A DNA stretch of 64,000 nt. It comes from Oxytricha trifallax. Taxonomy: Eukaryota; Ciliophora; Spirotrichea; Sporadotrichida; Oxytrichidae. Shown in pieces: positions 37,401 through 46,145 of the stretch; positions within the stretch are counted from its first letter, which is position 1, and every line of letters begins with the position of its first letter. The stretch is from assembly GCA_000711775.1 (NCBI GenBank), contig ARYC01000781.1:59177-123176 (forward strand), given 5' to 3'. The notes beneath the pieces were generated by a model that was given only the letters and a program-made list of their open reading frames with translations, did not search any database and was not told the DNA's origin. A program made the translations under genes and the position numbers.

Positions 37401-39233
37401 TACTAATTGGCTTCTAATAATGGTATGAGTAAAATTGAATCTTAAACTACTCTAAATCCAAGGCGAGATGTGATGTCGCCATTAATTCAGAAGAACCCAA
37501 AATTAATAAAAAGTAATACTTTAAATGCCAACTCTTTAAGCATAAGTTCAATTCCAGAACAAAGGCAACGTCTTTCAAATTTAAGTTAACCAAAAAACTT
37601 TGAAATAAAACTACAAAGCATCGATATTATTGATCCCCTACCATCACTGTAATAAAATCACTCCTTCAGCTAAACCCTCAATCTGTCCCTATCTAAGGAT
37701 ACAATGTCTTAAAAAATGCAGCTCAAAAATAAAAGATTAAACACTTAGTTTATTGTTTAAGACACGAACTAAACGCGTTAATCCCTGGAATCGAATCTCA
37801 ATGAATTTATGACTGTCTCTAAGTAATAATTAAACAGTAAAAACTCAACTATGCAGACTATATAGTAAAATTAGTCATTAACGAATGAAAATGGTAAATA
37901 AGGGACTGGTAATAACAATATCAATGTAATTGGGAAATAGTAGGTAATTTAGTATTAACCCATTAAGCAGCAGCTTCATAATGAATACATTAATTTATCT
38001 CTGGATTCAAAAAGTAAAATACCTCTATCTGAATTATTCAAATACTTAATATGAATGTTTTATATATTTATTATAATGTATAAACCTCGTAAGATAAAGC
38101 ATGTACCAAGTAAAAGTTTTAGTGGTAGTAATCAATCAGTAATTGGGGATAAAGTTCAAGTGTCTTAAGATACACAAAAAAGTTTTTTTATGATAGAATT
38201 TAAATTTGAAATTATATATTACTAATAATACGAAGATATAACGATATTATTATACACAAATAAGCGAAAGTTTTTATGCACGATTTCCAAATATTGTTCC
38301 AGACCCAGGTAACAACAGAAATAATAACATTTAGCTTAATCAGAGAACCAGCGTTTATGAGAAAATTGGGACTCGAAATAACATTTAGGGTATCTCTCCA
38401 AGCATTTTTTACTTATTATATAAGAAATTCAACAATACTCATAATTTAAAAGCATTCTTTACAAAGATTCAGTAGATTATATGCATTAAAATCACCATAA
38501 CAGACAGGCCTCCATTTCATCAGATAATGTACTAAATTCAGAGTATGAATCGTAAAATGACCTAAATAGTAGTAAAGATGGGGTTCACTCTCAGTCATCT
38601 CAAAAGCACATTGTCAATATCAATATTGATTAAAAACATTTAAAGTTAAATATTGTTATATAACATAGATTAATAGAAAAAATGAATTTCATAAAATAGC
38701 CTTGCATACAAATAGTTATATCAGCCAACTTTACATAACAAAAGCAGACCAGTTGGTTTTATGGGAAGTATGAGAAAATCTACAAACAATAATGGAAGAA
38801 ACAATTTACTAAGGCAATCAGACTTTTCCTTCCAAGATAGTCAGAAATCCTCAATTGAACTGAGAGTATACTATTTTTTCCATAATTTATAGCCAATAAT
38901 GATGCACTTTCATATATTTTACATTTTTAAAGAGTGACTAAAGAGGCTATAGAGTCATACAGACAAAGAATTCAGGATGAAGAATAGAGAGAACTGACTA
39001 AAATCTAAGATTTACAATATAAACAAGATTACTATAGAGATTCATTCATTAGTAACTCACAGACATAGCCAATATAATCACGAGTTTAATCTAATGGGTA
39101 GGAGTAAAAAGTTCAATAAAATGGTATAAAAGAAAGTAACAGTAGTCAATTTATTATCAGAATTAAATCAAAGTAGCATTTAAACAGGGTGTCTATAGAT
39201 TAGAAAAGAGTTTAAAAGTAAGAATAGCTTTGA
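15735..39233 (+). CDS. G2: large multi-pass membrane protein with Ser/Asn/Gln-rich C-terminus, IES- and transposon-interrupted
   Basis: Protein-like blocks run in order: about 15735-15905, 16876-16992, 17596-17800, 18540-18645, 19665-19800, 27880-28399, 28987-29188, 32890-33217, 33370-33599, 33932-34270, 34810-35060, 35690-35840, 36055-38050, 38095-38200, 38280-38650 and 38940-39233 (TGA 39231-39233). The middle is hydrophobic (IRSLCYPLYIFYM; LIPWISWMIIISALNF; MLISALGVMIIEQT), so several membrane spans are likely. The C-terminal third is low-complexity and polar. I do not recognise the family. Three IESs are proven by pointers. Two in-frame TGAs (36576, 36924) are unexplained unless very short IESs remove them. 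TBE-B, a double hairpin, TBE-C and a MITE lie in its intervening segments. The true start is not identified. Confidence 0.6.
19965..20945 (+). pseudogene. TBE 42-kDa transposase, multiple frameshifts
   Basis: Homology begins with FKLRYGCDIYSEQVKPVLNY. All three catalytic blocks are readable but in different frames: HADEAVFTFNTF, VDNLSVHKTK and LNGIEFYWGILKGHYKK, so the DDE triad is kept. At least three single-base shifts (for example before IFKRNGITFK and after YDQKVK) separate them. It is followed by the convergent 22-kDa gene. Confidence 0.8.
20940..21684 (-). pseudogene. TBE 22-kDa protein, intron-containing
   Basis: The start is ATG 21682-21684 (MESMNDAMKIEQAQELIQ). A 36-nt GT-AG intron covers 21584-21549 (GTAATG...TGTAG). 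The C-terminal part (MNIDAGLAAR) is diverged and the frame is not continuous throughout. The stop is not clearly placed. Function is unknown. Confidence 0.65.
21894..22031. promoter_or_regulatory. Four copies of GTACTTAATTAGGAGC in the TBE-B divergent promoter region
   Basis: Copies start at about 21894, 21926, 21956 and 22019; the last two are slightly diverged. They lie between the divergent 22-kDa (21684, minus) and 57-kDa (22256, plus) starts. A binding role for a TBE or host protein is inference from repetition and position. Confidence 0.5.
22506..23981. mobile_element. Merlin/IS1016-like DNA transposon nested in TBE-B
   Basis: The element begins with a G-run and TCTAAGTCGGTACCACT and ends with the inverse and a C-run. 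The ~105-bp terminal inverted repeats each contain three copies of CTAARTCGGTACCA. It is flanked by the 9-bp direct repeat AAGTAGAAG (22497-22505 and 23982-23990), and TBE-F shows the unoccupied site. TSDs of 8-9 bp, G-starting termini and an ISXO2/IS1595-type transposase are the known hallmarks of the Merlin superfamily. Confidence 0.9.
22708..23862 (+). pseudogene. Merlin-like (DDE_Tnp_IS1595/ISXO2) transposase with one in-frame TGA
   Basis: The 384-codon frame runs from ATG 22708 to TGA 23860-23862. The N-terminus has a zinc-ribbon-like set (CNEC, then CQRSC about 25 residues on). The catalytic candidates are D162 in EVDESLF, D233 in IIHHDGF and E325 in NQIESLWFQLK. The VDRQIWVFGMIER stretch is typical of this family. 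Between D233 and E325 lies an unusual Gln/Asn/Asp/Glu-rich insert. A TGA at 22855-22857, just after the CNEC knuckle, interrupts the frame; otherwise it is open. TAA/TAG are used as Gln throughout, so the element is adapted to, or long resident in, this code. Confidence 0.85.
25361..25398. repeat. AT dinucleotide microsatellite
   Basis: A run of AT units with one G interruption, just right of TBE-B. Confidence 0.9.
25652..26546. repeat. Palindrome 1 of the double-hairpin element
   Basis: The arms are about 390 bp, starting ATTGAACGAGTATAATT and ending with its complement, with a ~105-bp spacer at 26047-26153. The spacer encodes a short acidic peptide-like frame (MPNFEDIFEDDVDEN) ended by TGA; significance unknown. 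Confidence 0.88.
26549..27327. repeat. Palindrome 2 of the double-hairpin element
   Basis: The arms are about 363 bp with a 49-bp spacer (26912-26960). Matching landmarks are CGAGCTTCGACTTTATGCC in the left arm and its complement in the right arm. It is non-coding as far as I can see. Confidence 0.88.
28400..28986. other. IES in G2, 587 bp, pointer AAT
   Basis: Removal joins ...LCYIN to ENLGFFIETL in frame. G1 is continuous at this exact site (CYINENLGFF at about 7332). The 3-bp pointer is short, but homology to G1 fixes the boundaries. No gene is seen inside. Confidence 0.75.
29330..30340 (+). pseudogene. TBE 42-kDa transposase, decayed
   Basis: It starts MRSLGSFQESEYIDLLFKLR. It has a 15-bp in-frame loss before LLHKSPATV and several single-base shifts (about 29560, 29770, 30165). 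Catalytic residues remain: HADELVF, LVDNLSVHKTK and TETELYRG, the last diverged around the Glu. It is convergent with the 22-kDa gene; the stop is not evident. Confidence 0.78.
30346..30955 (-). pseudogene. TBE 22-kDa protein, intron-containing
   Basis: The start is ATG 30953-30955 (MDSMNDAMERIQTQDLIG). The 36-nt intron is 30855-30820 (GTAAGT...CCATAG). The conserved block KNLYYDAMSD is present, and the C-terminal acidic/basic tail (EEEKKEK) ends near 30346 without a clear TGA. Single-base differences interrupt the frame. Confidence 0.65.
31396..32722 (+). pseudogene. TBE 57-kDa zinc-finger/kinase, badly decayed
   Basis: Finger remnants (YKCKE; YICEFCEKPCSHSRDLKVHL) and kinase remnants are separated by frameshifts and TGAs. 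The catalytic loop reads HKEIKAQN instead of HRDLKPEN, so the catalytic Asp is lost. This copy is dead independent of its frameshifts. Confidence 0.75.
33218..33369. other. IES in G2, 152 bp, pointer TTTGACAA
   Basis: The pointer copies at 33210-33217 and 33362-33369 are in the same codon phase; joining gives EEIFDNNGTFFTL. G1 has no interruption here. Confidence 0.88.
33600..33931. other. IES in G2, 332 bp, pointer AAATACTT
   Basis: The pointer copies at 33592-33599 and 33924-33931 join GEIENT to YTSISQVY in frame. G1 is continuous here and contains a single unsplit AAATACTT. Confidence 0.9.
34343..34626. mobile_element. MITE-like element, about 284 bp, in a G2 IES
   Basis: Terminal inverted repeats of ~45-50 bp share GGGCAATACCTGAA and CTATGATATTTT; the left is about 34343-34386 and the right about 34577-34626. 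It is non-coding and lies between G2 blocks 33932-34270 and 34810-35060. Confidence 0.75.
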
Positions 39234-39358
39234 TTTTGAATTTTTGGCTTTAAAAATTTCTAGTATTATTTAATAAGATTACAGTATACTATAGCCTTAA
39301 TTTTATAACTTTATCCATTAAGATCATTATCAGATTTTTCCCCACAATGAATTTTAAG

Positions 39359-39637
39359 TCAAATCTTATTCTCATCATCTTAAATTATATCACTATTTTA
39401 GTCATCTTCTCTATCTTTCTATTCCTCCAGCATCTCATCCACTTCCTTCTGAGCTTCCTCTGCCTCCTGGATCTAGTCCCTTATATCTTTTCTGTAATCC
39501 TCGAGATACTTGTCACTGCTGCTCTGGTCGTACTCCATGAACTCAGTGACCACCTCCCCCCAGAATTTAAATTCATCCAGCATGTAGATTGTAGCGTCTC
39601 CTAGCTTATCTGTTATGTAATTTAAGTAAGTTGCCAT
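39359..39637 (-). CDS. Small acidic protein, 92 aa, unknown
   Basis: ATG 39635-39637 to TGA 39359-39361 gives 92 residues starting MATYLNYITDKLGDATIYML. The C-terminal half is rich in Glu, Asp, Gln and Lys (KYLEDYRKDIRDQIQEAEEA) and would form a helix or short coiled coil. Codons include three TAA/TAG read as Gln. It is GC-richer than its flanks, as expected of an MDS. It is convergent with G2 (stop 39233) and divergent from the METTL6-like gene (start 39763), so the two may share a short promoter. The frame on the opposite strand (39347-39604) is its shadow. I do not recognise a family. Confidence 0.7.
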
Positions 39638-39762
39638 TTTTTAAAAATTATAGAATTTTAATTGTAAATTAACAAAATAAATGAGGTTTTAATTGGAAGA
39701 AACAATAATAAATACTATATAAAAATCATAATAGTAAATAATATAATACAAAGTATATTAAA

Positions 39763-41322
39763 ATGGAGAAACTAGAAGACTATTAATAAGATCAAATAGT
39801 ATAAACTTAATTTTTCTCAAACAAAATCATATATAAAATATAATTAATTATTTTATATTAATAGTTTAGCTAATATAGGAAGAAAATAAAGAACCATTAA
39901 TTAGCTAAAGTCCCTAAGAAGACAACATAAACCAAGAGGGAAACATAAATACTGAATCTAAAGATGGAAGAGAAAAATAAAAAGTAGTTTATTACAAGTG
40001 GGATGAAGAAATGACAGATCATAAAACATGTTAATTTATTATTTAATCTACTTCACAAAATAAGTCTGATAGAGATTTCATTCAAAATCCTCATTTTTTA
40101 TTATAAACAAATGAAAGATTTATATAAGATCAGGCACAAGAGATCTTGAATAAGGAATTATAAAAAATGACTCCACTAATGTATGAAAAACTAGAAAAAG
40201 ATGCGAAGAGAAATTGGGACATATTTTACAAAAATAACAAGACTAATTTCTATAAAGATAGACATTACATCAAATTTGAGTTCTCGGAGTTGACAGATAA
40301 GATTTAAAAGTTGGAACAGGAGGGAGATTTTGTCACTAAATATAGGCTATTAGATGTTGGCTGTGGAGTTGGAAATGTTAAAATGTGTAAAATCTTACTT
40401 AATAAGTTTAGATTTTATAAATGTAAATTTTTTATAGAAATGGCTTTTACCCACTTTATAGAGAATTTAAGTAGCATTTATTAGTGAATTGCTGTGATTT
40501 TTCGATTAGAGCAGTGAATTTTGTGAAAGAACATGAATTATATAACTCTGAGCACATTGATGCATAGGTGTGTGATTTAGTGAACGATTACCTTAAAAAT
40601 AAATTCTAATTACTATAATTTTTATAAAAGTTTCCCGTAGCTTATACAAAATTCATAAAATTTCAAGTAAATTTTTAAGATAAATAATTTGATAAAGAAA
40701 TATTTAAACGATGACATCCCCTTTTAAGCATAGTCTGCAGATTTCTCGATCATGCTCTTTGTACTCTCTGCAATCTCCCCAGAAAACTTTAAGAAAGCAG
40801 CACAGAAATTACATAATTAAATGAAAGAAGGAGGCATCCTATATTTCAGAGACTATGGTAGATATGATCTAGCTATATTTTTGTTTTTTTAATTTTACAA
40901 TTTATTCCAAAATTATTTTAACTTTTTATTTAAATATAAATAAAATTTAAAAGCTTAATTGAGGTTGGCACAGAGAGGCAACTAGAAACTATCTGATAAT
41001 TTTTATATTAGATCTGATAAAACTCGCGCTTATTATTTCACAACTGAAGAAGTCAAGGAGATTTTCGAATCAAATATAATTAATTGACTAATAAAGAAAT
41101 AATTATAAGAATAATAAATTAATAAATAACTTAAATGTAAATGAATCAGCAGGGTTTGTGGAGTTAGAAAACGATTATCACTATAGACTGATTGAAAATA
41201 GAAAAGATAATAAGAAAATGCACAGAGTATGGATTCAAGCCAAATTTCAAGCTACTGCCCCAAAACCCCTTAACGAAGAAATCGTCTAAGACTAAGCCAT
41301 TGCAGACAAGGATTAGTTTTGA
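39763..41322 (+). CDS. METTL6: tRNA N3-methylcytidine methyltransferase, METTL2/6/8 family
   Basis: ATG 39763 to TGA 41320-41322, five MDSs and one probable intron. Key motifs are RNWDIFYKNNKTNFYKDRH at the N-terminal side, the SAM-binding motif I LLDVGCGVGNG across IES 1, CCDFSIRAV, then FSIMLFVLSAISPENF, GGILYFRDYGRYDLA and NFYIRSDKTRAYYFT. These match the order and spacing of METTL6, which methylates C32 of tRNA-Ser; METTL2 and METTL8 are close relatives, so the exact paralogue is not certain. A probable 80-nt intron (39799-39878, GTATAA...ATATAG) follows the twelfth codon. Four IESs, all with pointers that restore frame, prove the germline arrangement. MDS order is colinear. Confidence 0.88.
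40377..40441. other. IES 1 of METTL6-like gene, 65 bp, pointer GAAAT
   Basis: The pointers at 40372-40376 and 40437-40441 join GCGVGN to GFYPLY, exactly within SAM motif I. Confidence 0.93.
40605..40701. other. IES 2 of METTL6-like gene, 97 bp, pointer AAAT
   Basis: The pointers at 40601-40604 and 40698-40701 join DYLKNK to YLNDDIPF in frame. Confidence 0.85.
40875..40955. other. IES 3 of METTL6-like gene, 81 bp, pointer AGCT
   Basis: The pointers at 40871-40874 and 40952-40955 join GRYDLA to QLRLAQRG in frame, as in METTL6. Confidence 0.9.
41073..41148. other. IES 4 of METTL6-like gene, 76 bp, pointer GAATCA
   Basis: The pointers at 41067-41072 and 41143-41148 join VKEIFES to AGFVELEND in frame. 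Confidence 0.93.
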
Positions 41323-41982
41323 TGATGGTATTTTACCTATGAAATTATTTGATTATTTTTAATTAATTTGATATTAAATAATAGATATTGATATAAATAA
41401 AATAAGTTAATTATAGTTAAGACATTAAAATTAGGAGTTAATCACAAAAAGGCTGAGAAATTAAAATAATTTATTTTAGTTTTAGATTATTCTTAATATA
41501 TTAACATTCATAAAAACTCGAAAATAATTAATAATAATATTATATATCATTTGCTTTTTATTTTAAATATTACCAAAAATCAATTATTTATTTTTAAGTA
41601 AATTCAGAAAATTAATGGTTTTTATAATTTGTAATTAAAACCCACAATTTTTTGATTTGTTAAAGGAAATAAAGAATAATAATTTTGAATTCAACTTTAA
41701 TTTTTTATAAATAAAAAAAAAGAACCTTCTCTCTATATCAAACTTAAAACTCACAAAATATATTAAAATAATAAAATAATTATTAATTAAGTACTATATA
41801 TATTCATTTAAAACTCCTCTATATTAAGTTTAATATGTTTGAAAGCTTCCATATTTGTAATAAAGATATACCAAAAAATATAAATGTTATTCAAAAACTA
41901 TAATTATGTGAGATTTTTCTGATTTTATATGATAATATTTAAAATTCCCACATTTTAATTTACAAATTTTTTAAGGATTTAA
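41323..41982. other. Intergenic AT-rich spacer
   Basis: No gene, repeat or RNA was recognised between the METTL6-like stop and the MGCC gene start. Confidence 0.5.
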
Positions 41983-44315
41983 ATGGGCTGTTGCAAATTA
42001 GTCGGAGAGAAAAAACAGAATAAAGTATAAGGACATGGCATCTAAACAACTAATGGCGAGACCAAGGGAGCCACTCCAAACAATTTTAACACTATGAGCA
42101 AGATTTAAGATCCAAGCGCACCTTCATACAAATTTATATAATTTTGGATTATGAAGCCCTTAAAAGTCAATAAATCTTAGAATTTTATGATTTAATTTCA
42201 CTAATACAAAAGCAATATGACTCCAAATTCAGGATCAAACTAGAAAAGTGGTGGGTAAACTAATACAGTTGCGATTGGCGTGGACCCTAACGTTGGGAGC
42301 TACAATCTCGACACCTAGCAAGCATTAATGAATGGCGATACTTAAAGAATGAAATTTGGCTTCAACGATAAAATTGACAATGAATCTGAGTTAAAAATCA
42401 AAAATGAACAGTCAAATAACCACTTGCAAAACAACAGCTAAAACAAAAATAACGATGAAGAGTAAAAAATAAATCATACTCGAAATTAAGGGGGAGTGGG
42501 GATGTCCCCTACAAGGCTGGAGAAGACTTTGGATAAAGAAGATACTGGGGACATGAAAAATATAAATCATGATGGCAGAGCTAATATGCATTCGGTTGTA
42601 ATTTAGAACAATAAAGATGGTAATAATGATGGTTAGGACGATAAAGTGTTCAAATTACCAGCTATTAATATTGCAAAATCTTAATAGAAATTAGAGTTTT
42701 TTTAGTATTTTCCTAGCCTATGTTTGTTTCTATTTTACAATAACAAATCAGCTAGAACAGGTGGCAATAACTAATCAATTGAAAATAACTCTATAGATAA
42801 AAGCAATAATCAATCGAAAATTTAATCTTAGCATCACACAGACAGAAATAATACTAATCAAAAATCAATAGAGCAAGAAGTAGAGTAATAGCAAATGAGC
42901 AAAATGGAAATCAGGAAGGAAGCACAAAGAATCAAAGAGACAATTGGCACACACAGGAGTATTAGGGGGGGAAGGTTTATTCTAATTATAAATAGTTTAA
43001 TTATTGGAATTTGGTGATACTATTAGCCACTAAAACATGCAGCTGAACACAAATATGGCATCGAGCTACGTTGATAATCTTTTTAACTTATTTGCCCCTC
43101 CAGTTAGTTTACCTAAGTAAACTTCCGTCATCTTAGAGGAAGGACATGAACATTAAGAATAAGTTCTTGACGTGCATGGGACTATCAATATGTAAGATAA
43201 TTAGCAAGCATCCAGTTTCATTGATATTTTAAGTGTTATTAATCGTAAATAAGTATGAATAAATGGGGGGGGGGTTTATAGATAAATTGATAACGAGCAG
43301 AGAGGCAGTGTGGAGGTATCTAGGGTAAATCCTAATAACACCTCAGGTATCGTCCCTTAACCTATTCAAAACATAGCTTCTCCCTCTCAAGTCACATAAA
43401 CTCTGTCTTAACAATAGTCACTTTCAAAGAAGCAAGAAGATGAAGATGATAAGAAGCAAATTACAGGGGATGTTAGGATTAAGGATGAGCCAGAATCTGA
43501 GGATAAAACTCATTCTCCTAAGATAGATTAAACTGGATAAGTATCATCACCATCCAAGGTTGAAGATATAAAAATTATGGATATGCTTTAATTTTCTTTT
43601 GGAGTATGCTTAATTATAAAGCATAGATGCGCTTGCATCAATTGAACGTAGACATTGAAAGCAATTAAAATCAAAGATATCAACAACAATATAGTTATTC
43701 CTTGATTTTTTTAAAAAAAAGCATTTATAAGTTATATGAGGAATCTCCAGCACCTAAACTTCAAAACAAGCATTAACCCCATTAAAAGCCTCAAGTAATC
43801 ATAAAAATTTTAAGAGCCATTATACAATTCTTTTACAAGTCATTTTGAAACCAATTAAAACTTAAGATTTATTTATAATGCAGCCAATTGACTAAGACAT
43901 GAAGAGTGCTTAAGATTACATAACAAAGTTGCTCTCTAGTTAGTAGGATTACTCCAATAACTTCGGTTCAAGTAAAATCAGCAATAAATAATCAAACAAC
44001 AATAGCAAATCTAACCAGGGACAGAGCAGCATTGATGATTCTAGGATGAACCCTAACCAGACTAACTCAATGGTAATGACAGGGGTTGATAACAATCACA
44101 ATCACAATAGCTCATTACCTCATTAACATGAAGAAATTATTGACAATAGAAGCGAATCTCAGATTCAAGCTGGAACTATTAATTGATAATTTTTGCTATT
44201 TATGCAATTTTAAATTCATGAATGTTAATATTAATATTAATTTTTTTAAGCTGAAGTAGTGAATGAATATATAAGTGAATTGAGAACACAAGTACTTAAA
44301 TCAATGAGGGAATGA
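41983..44315 (+). CDS. MGCC-start Asn/Gln/Ser-rich protein, probably membrane-anchored, unknown
   Basis: ATG 41983 to TGA 44313-44315, nine MDSs joined by eight pointer-defined IESs. The N-terminus MGCCKLVGEKKQ has Gly2 followed by two Cys, a classic N-myristoylation plus palmitoylation signal, so attachment to a membrane is likely (inference). The remainder is low-complexity: QTNTVAIGVDPNVGSYNLDT, later runs rich in Asn, Gln and Ser, an acidic/basic block (KDEPESEDK), and the C-terminus AEVVNEYISELRTQVLKSMRE, which may be helical. No enzymatic motif is seen. MDS order is colinear. I cannot assign a function. Confidence 0.78.
42133..42210. other. IES, 78 bp, pointer TACAAA (MGCC gene)
   Basis: The pointers at 42127-42132 and 42205-42210 join APSYK to SNMTPNSG. 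Confidence 0.9.
42681..42749. other. IES, 69 bp, pointer AAATC (MGCC gene)
   Basis: The pointers at 42676-42680 and 42745-42749 join INIAKS to ARTGGNNQ. The segment itself is also open, so the boundary rests on the pointer and base composition. Confidence 0.75.
42966..43026. other. IES, 61 bp, pointer TATTAG (MGCC gene)
   Basis: The pointers at 42960-42965 and 43021-43026 join THRSI to SHQNMQLN; the segment contains TGA in frame. Confidence 0.9.
43227..43292. other. IES, 66 bp, pointer ATTGATA (MGCC gene)
   Basis: The pointers at 43220-43226 and 43286-43292 join ASSFID to NEQRGSVE. The IES includes a run of 11 G. Confidence 0.92.
43587..43630. other. IES, 44 bp, pointer ATGC (MGCC gene)
   Basis: The pointers at 43583-43586 and 43627-43630 join EDIKIMDM to RLHQLNVD. 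Confidence 0.82.
43693..43737. other. IES, 45 bp, pointer ATAT (MGCC gene)
   Basis: The pointers at 43689-43692 and 43734-43737 join RYQQQY to EESPAPKL. Confidence 0.8.
43805..43878. other. IES, 74 bp, pointer ATAA (MGCC gene)
   Basis: The pointers at 43801-43804 and 43875-43878 join KPQVII to MQPIDQDM. Confidence 0.78.
44173..44253. other. IES, 81 bp, pointer AAGCTG (MGCC gene)
   Basis: The pointers at 44167-44172 and 44248-44253 join SESQIQA to EVVNEYIS; skipping it removes an in-frame TGA. Confidence 0.9.
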
Positions 44316-44704
44316 CTGATATAAATAATAGAATGAAAACTATAATATACCATTATCATTACAAAAATATGTCTATTTTAGATCAAGAATCACAAACCAA
44401 TCCTTTAACGTTCATTAAACCTTTAATAAGGGATAATTTTATTTTAATTGGTATTTTATACCCCACCCCCTTAAAACCTCAATTAATACTAAATTTAAAA
44501 TATCAGAAATCATTATACCATCCTTTTCTTAAACCTTTTGTCATTATAAATGCATAATTAATTTAAGAGTGCAAAGATTGATAAATTTTAGCTTTTTAAT
44601 TTTATTTCAATATTTACAAGAAAAGTAGACACATTAATGCATTTTTTTAAATGAAGAATAACGTGATTTAATAACAATTAATAAATAATTTATTAACAAA
44701 AAAC
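44316..44704. other. Intergenic spacer
   Basis: AT-rich. A frame at 44312-44557 overlaps the end of the MGCC gene and has no protein-like character. Nothing else was recognised. Confidence 0.5.
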
Positions 44705-45952
44705 ATGAGAAATTTCTCTCATTCCACAAATTAAACAAATTAAAGAAGCTCTTTACCCATTTACTCTCGATTGACCCTCCTGATTTTACTTGGCCTAGTC
44801 TCTCATCAAGGTAGGTATTTAAATGTCAGAAATTTTAGTTATTTTAAATCTTGCTGCATTAAAAGATTGAATAATACAAAGATTGAGCTGATTATATGAT
44901 AATAATTATAGTATTGGGAGATTTTGTGGAGGATCCAGGGACATTAACAGAGGTTGATCCATCTGTGTATAACAAAGATATTTTTGAGGATGATATTGAA
45001 AGAAGTTCAGTTTAGTATGCCTCAAAGGTTGAGAAGTTTATGAGTTTTTATTTCTAAACTTAATAATGTATTTAATGAATGTACTAATAAAAAATTATTA
45101 AAACTTGAGTGATTTACAACCAAGCGATATGCTGACAGTGGAGTTGGAAGCTGGGGGTGAGCAGACTTTCTATATGCAAGTAGATAGCTTTCCAAGCAAG
45201 TTAAAGGTAGCATTCAGTGTAACCAGCAGTGACCCAGAACCTATTGATCTTAAGGTGAGTCAACTCAACCTAATATAGTTTTTATCACAATTTTAATGGA
45301 AGTTCAAAACAATTTTCATAAATAAATTGTTTCTGTTGCTATATTATAATCTTTAACAAAAAACAGGCATTAAAACATCCAAATATTATAGTTCTTTGTT
45401 GGAAAAGACAAGGAAATAATGCTAAAAAGCTAAGAGAGGGAATTCTTCTATGAATACAACATCCACTCAGAAAAACAATTCGGACGCTATGGAATCCAAT
45501 TTCTTAATAAGAACTCAAATTCTTTAAAAGATGTTACCTTTGCATATAAACTGGTGAAGAAACCTACCATTAGCTTTGAATTTTTAATTAATTTGAATAT
45601 TGAGCAATTTAACAAATGGAATCATAAATTATATGTAATAATTTAGCGATGGTCAAAGTCCTTCAGACGCAGCCCCTACATCAGAGGAAGCAGCGCTTTT
45701 TAGCGTGTTGGAAAGTGCAAATCAAGAAATGGGCCATTTCATGACAGAAAACAAATTCCAAAACTTCAGAATGGAAGGTTACGTCCAAAGTAAGTGCTAT
45801 ATTTTTTTTCCAAAATTTTTAATATAGCTATGAAGCACAGCACATAGAGCAGCATGTACACAACAGTGATAGAAATAATTATTATGATTGGCTTGGGTGT
45901 CTTTCAAGTCTATCATCTCAAGAAAGTTTTGGATAACAAGAGAATGATTTGA
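44705..45952 (+). CDS. p24/TMED family cargo receptor (GOLD domain)
   Basis: ATG 44705 to TGA 45950-45952, with three introns (44811-44911, 45255-45391, 45790-45827) and two IESs. The N-terminus has a hydrophobic signal segment (LTLLILLGLVS). The lumenal GOLD part contains LTVELEAGGEQTFYMQVDSF, the conserved centre FFYEYNIHSEKQFGRYGIQF and FAYKLVKK. After a short coiled-coil linker (FSVLESANQEMGHFMTENK) comes the C-terminal membrane span VIEIIIMIGLGVFQVYHL and a short basic cytosolic tail ending NKRMI. This is the full p24 plan: type I membrane protein of COPII/COPI vesicles in the early secretory pathway. The usual FF/KK tail signals are not obvious. Subfamily is not assigned. Confidence 0.87.
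45046..45110. other. IES, 65 bp, pointer TGAGT (p24 gene)
   Basis: The pointers at 45041-45045 and 45106-45110 join VEKFMS to DLQPSDML. Confidence 0.88.
45575..45647. other. IES, 73 bp, pointer TTAGC (p24 gene)
   Basis: The pointers at 45570-45574 and 45643-45647 join VKKPTIS to DGQSPSDAA. Confidence 0.88.
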
Positions 45953-46145
45953 ATTTTACAAAATTACCAATTAAGATAGTAATTCAATCAATTTATCTTT
46001 ATTCTATAAAATGCTCAAAATACATTGTAATGAATATTAATATTTAATATTAGAGACATATAGTAGAGTCTAATTTACAATTCATAAGTTTATATATAAT
46101 TTATTAAATATACTATTTAACAATTTTAAATTTTTATTTATAAAA

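Noticed and set aside
39347..39604. Hydrophobic plus-strand frame
   Set aside because: It is the antisense shadow of the small acidic protein at 39359-39637; the hydrophobicity comes from complementing Glu/Asp codons.
41261..41275. CCCCAAAACCCC resembling a telomere or TBE end
   Set aside because: It lies in frame in the last MDS of the METTL6-like gene (ATAPKPLNE), with no ANT target and no TBE sequence beside it.
44312..44557. Plus-strand frame of 81 codons
   Set aside because: It starts inside the last codons of the MGCC gene in another frame and runs into AT-rich spacer with no protein character.
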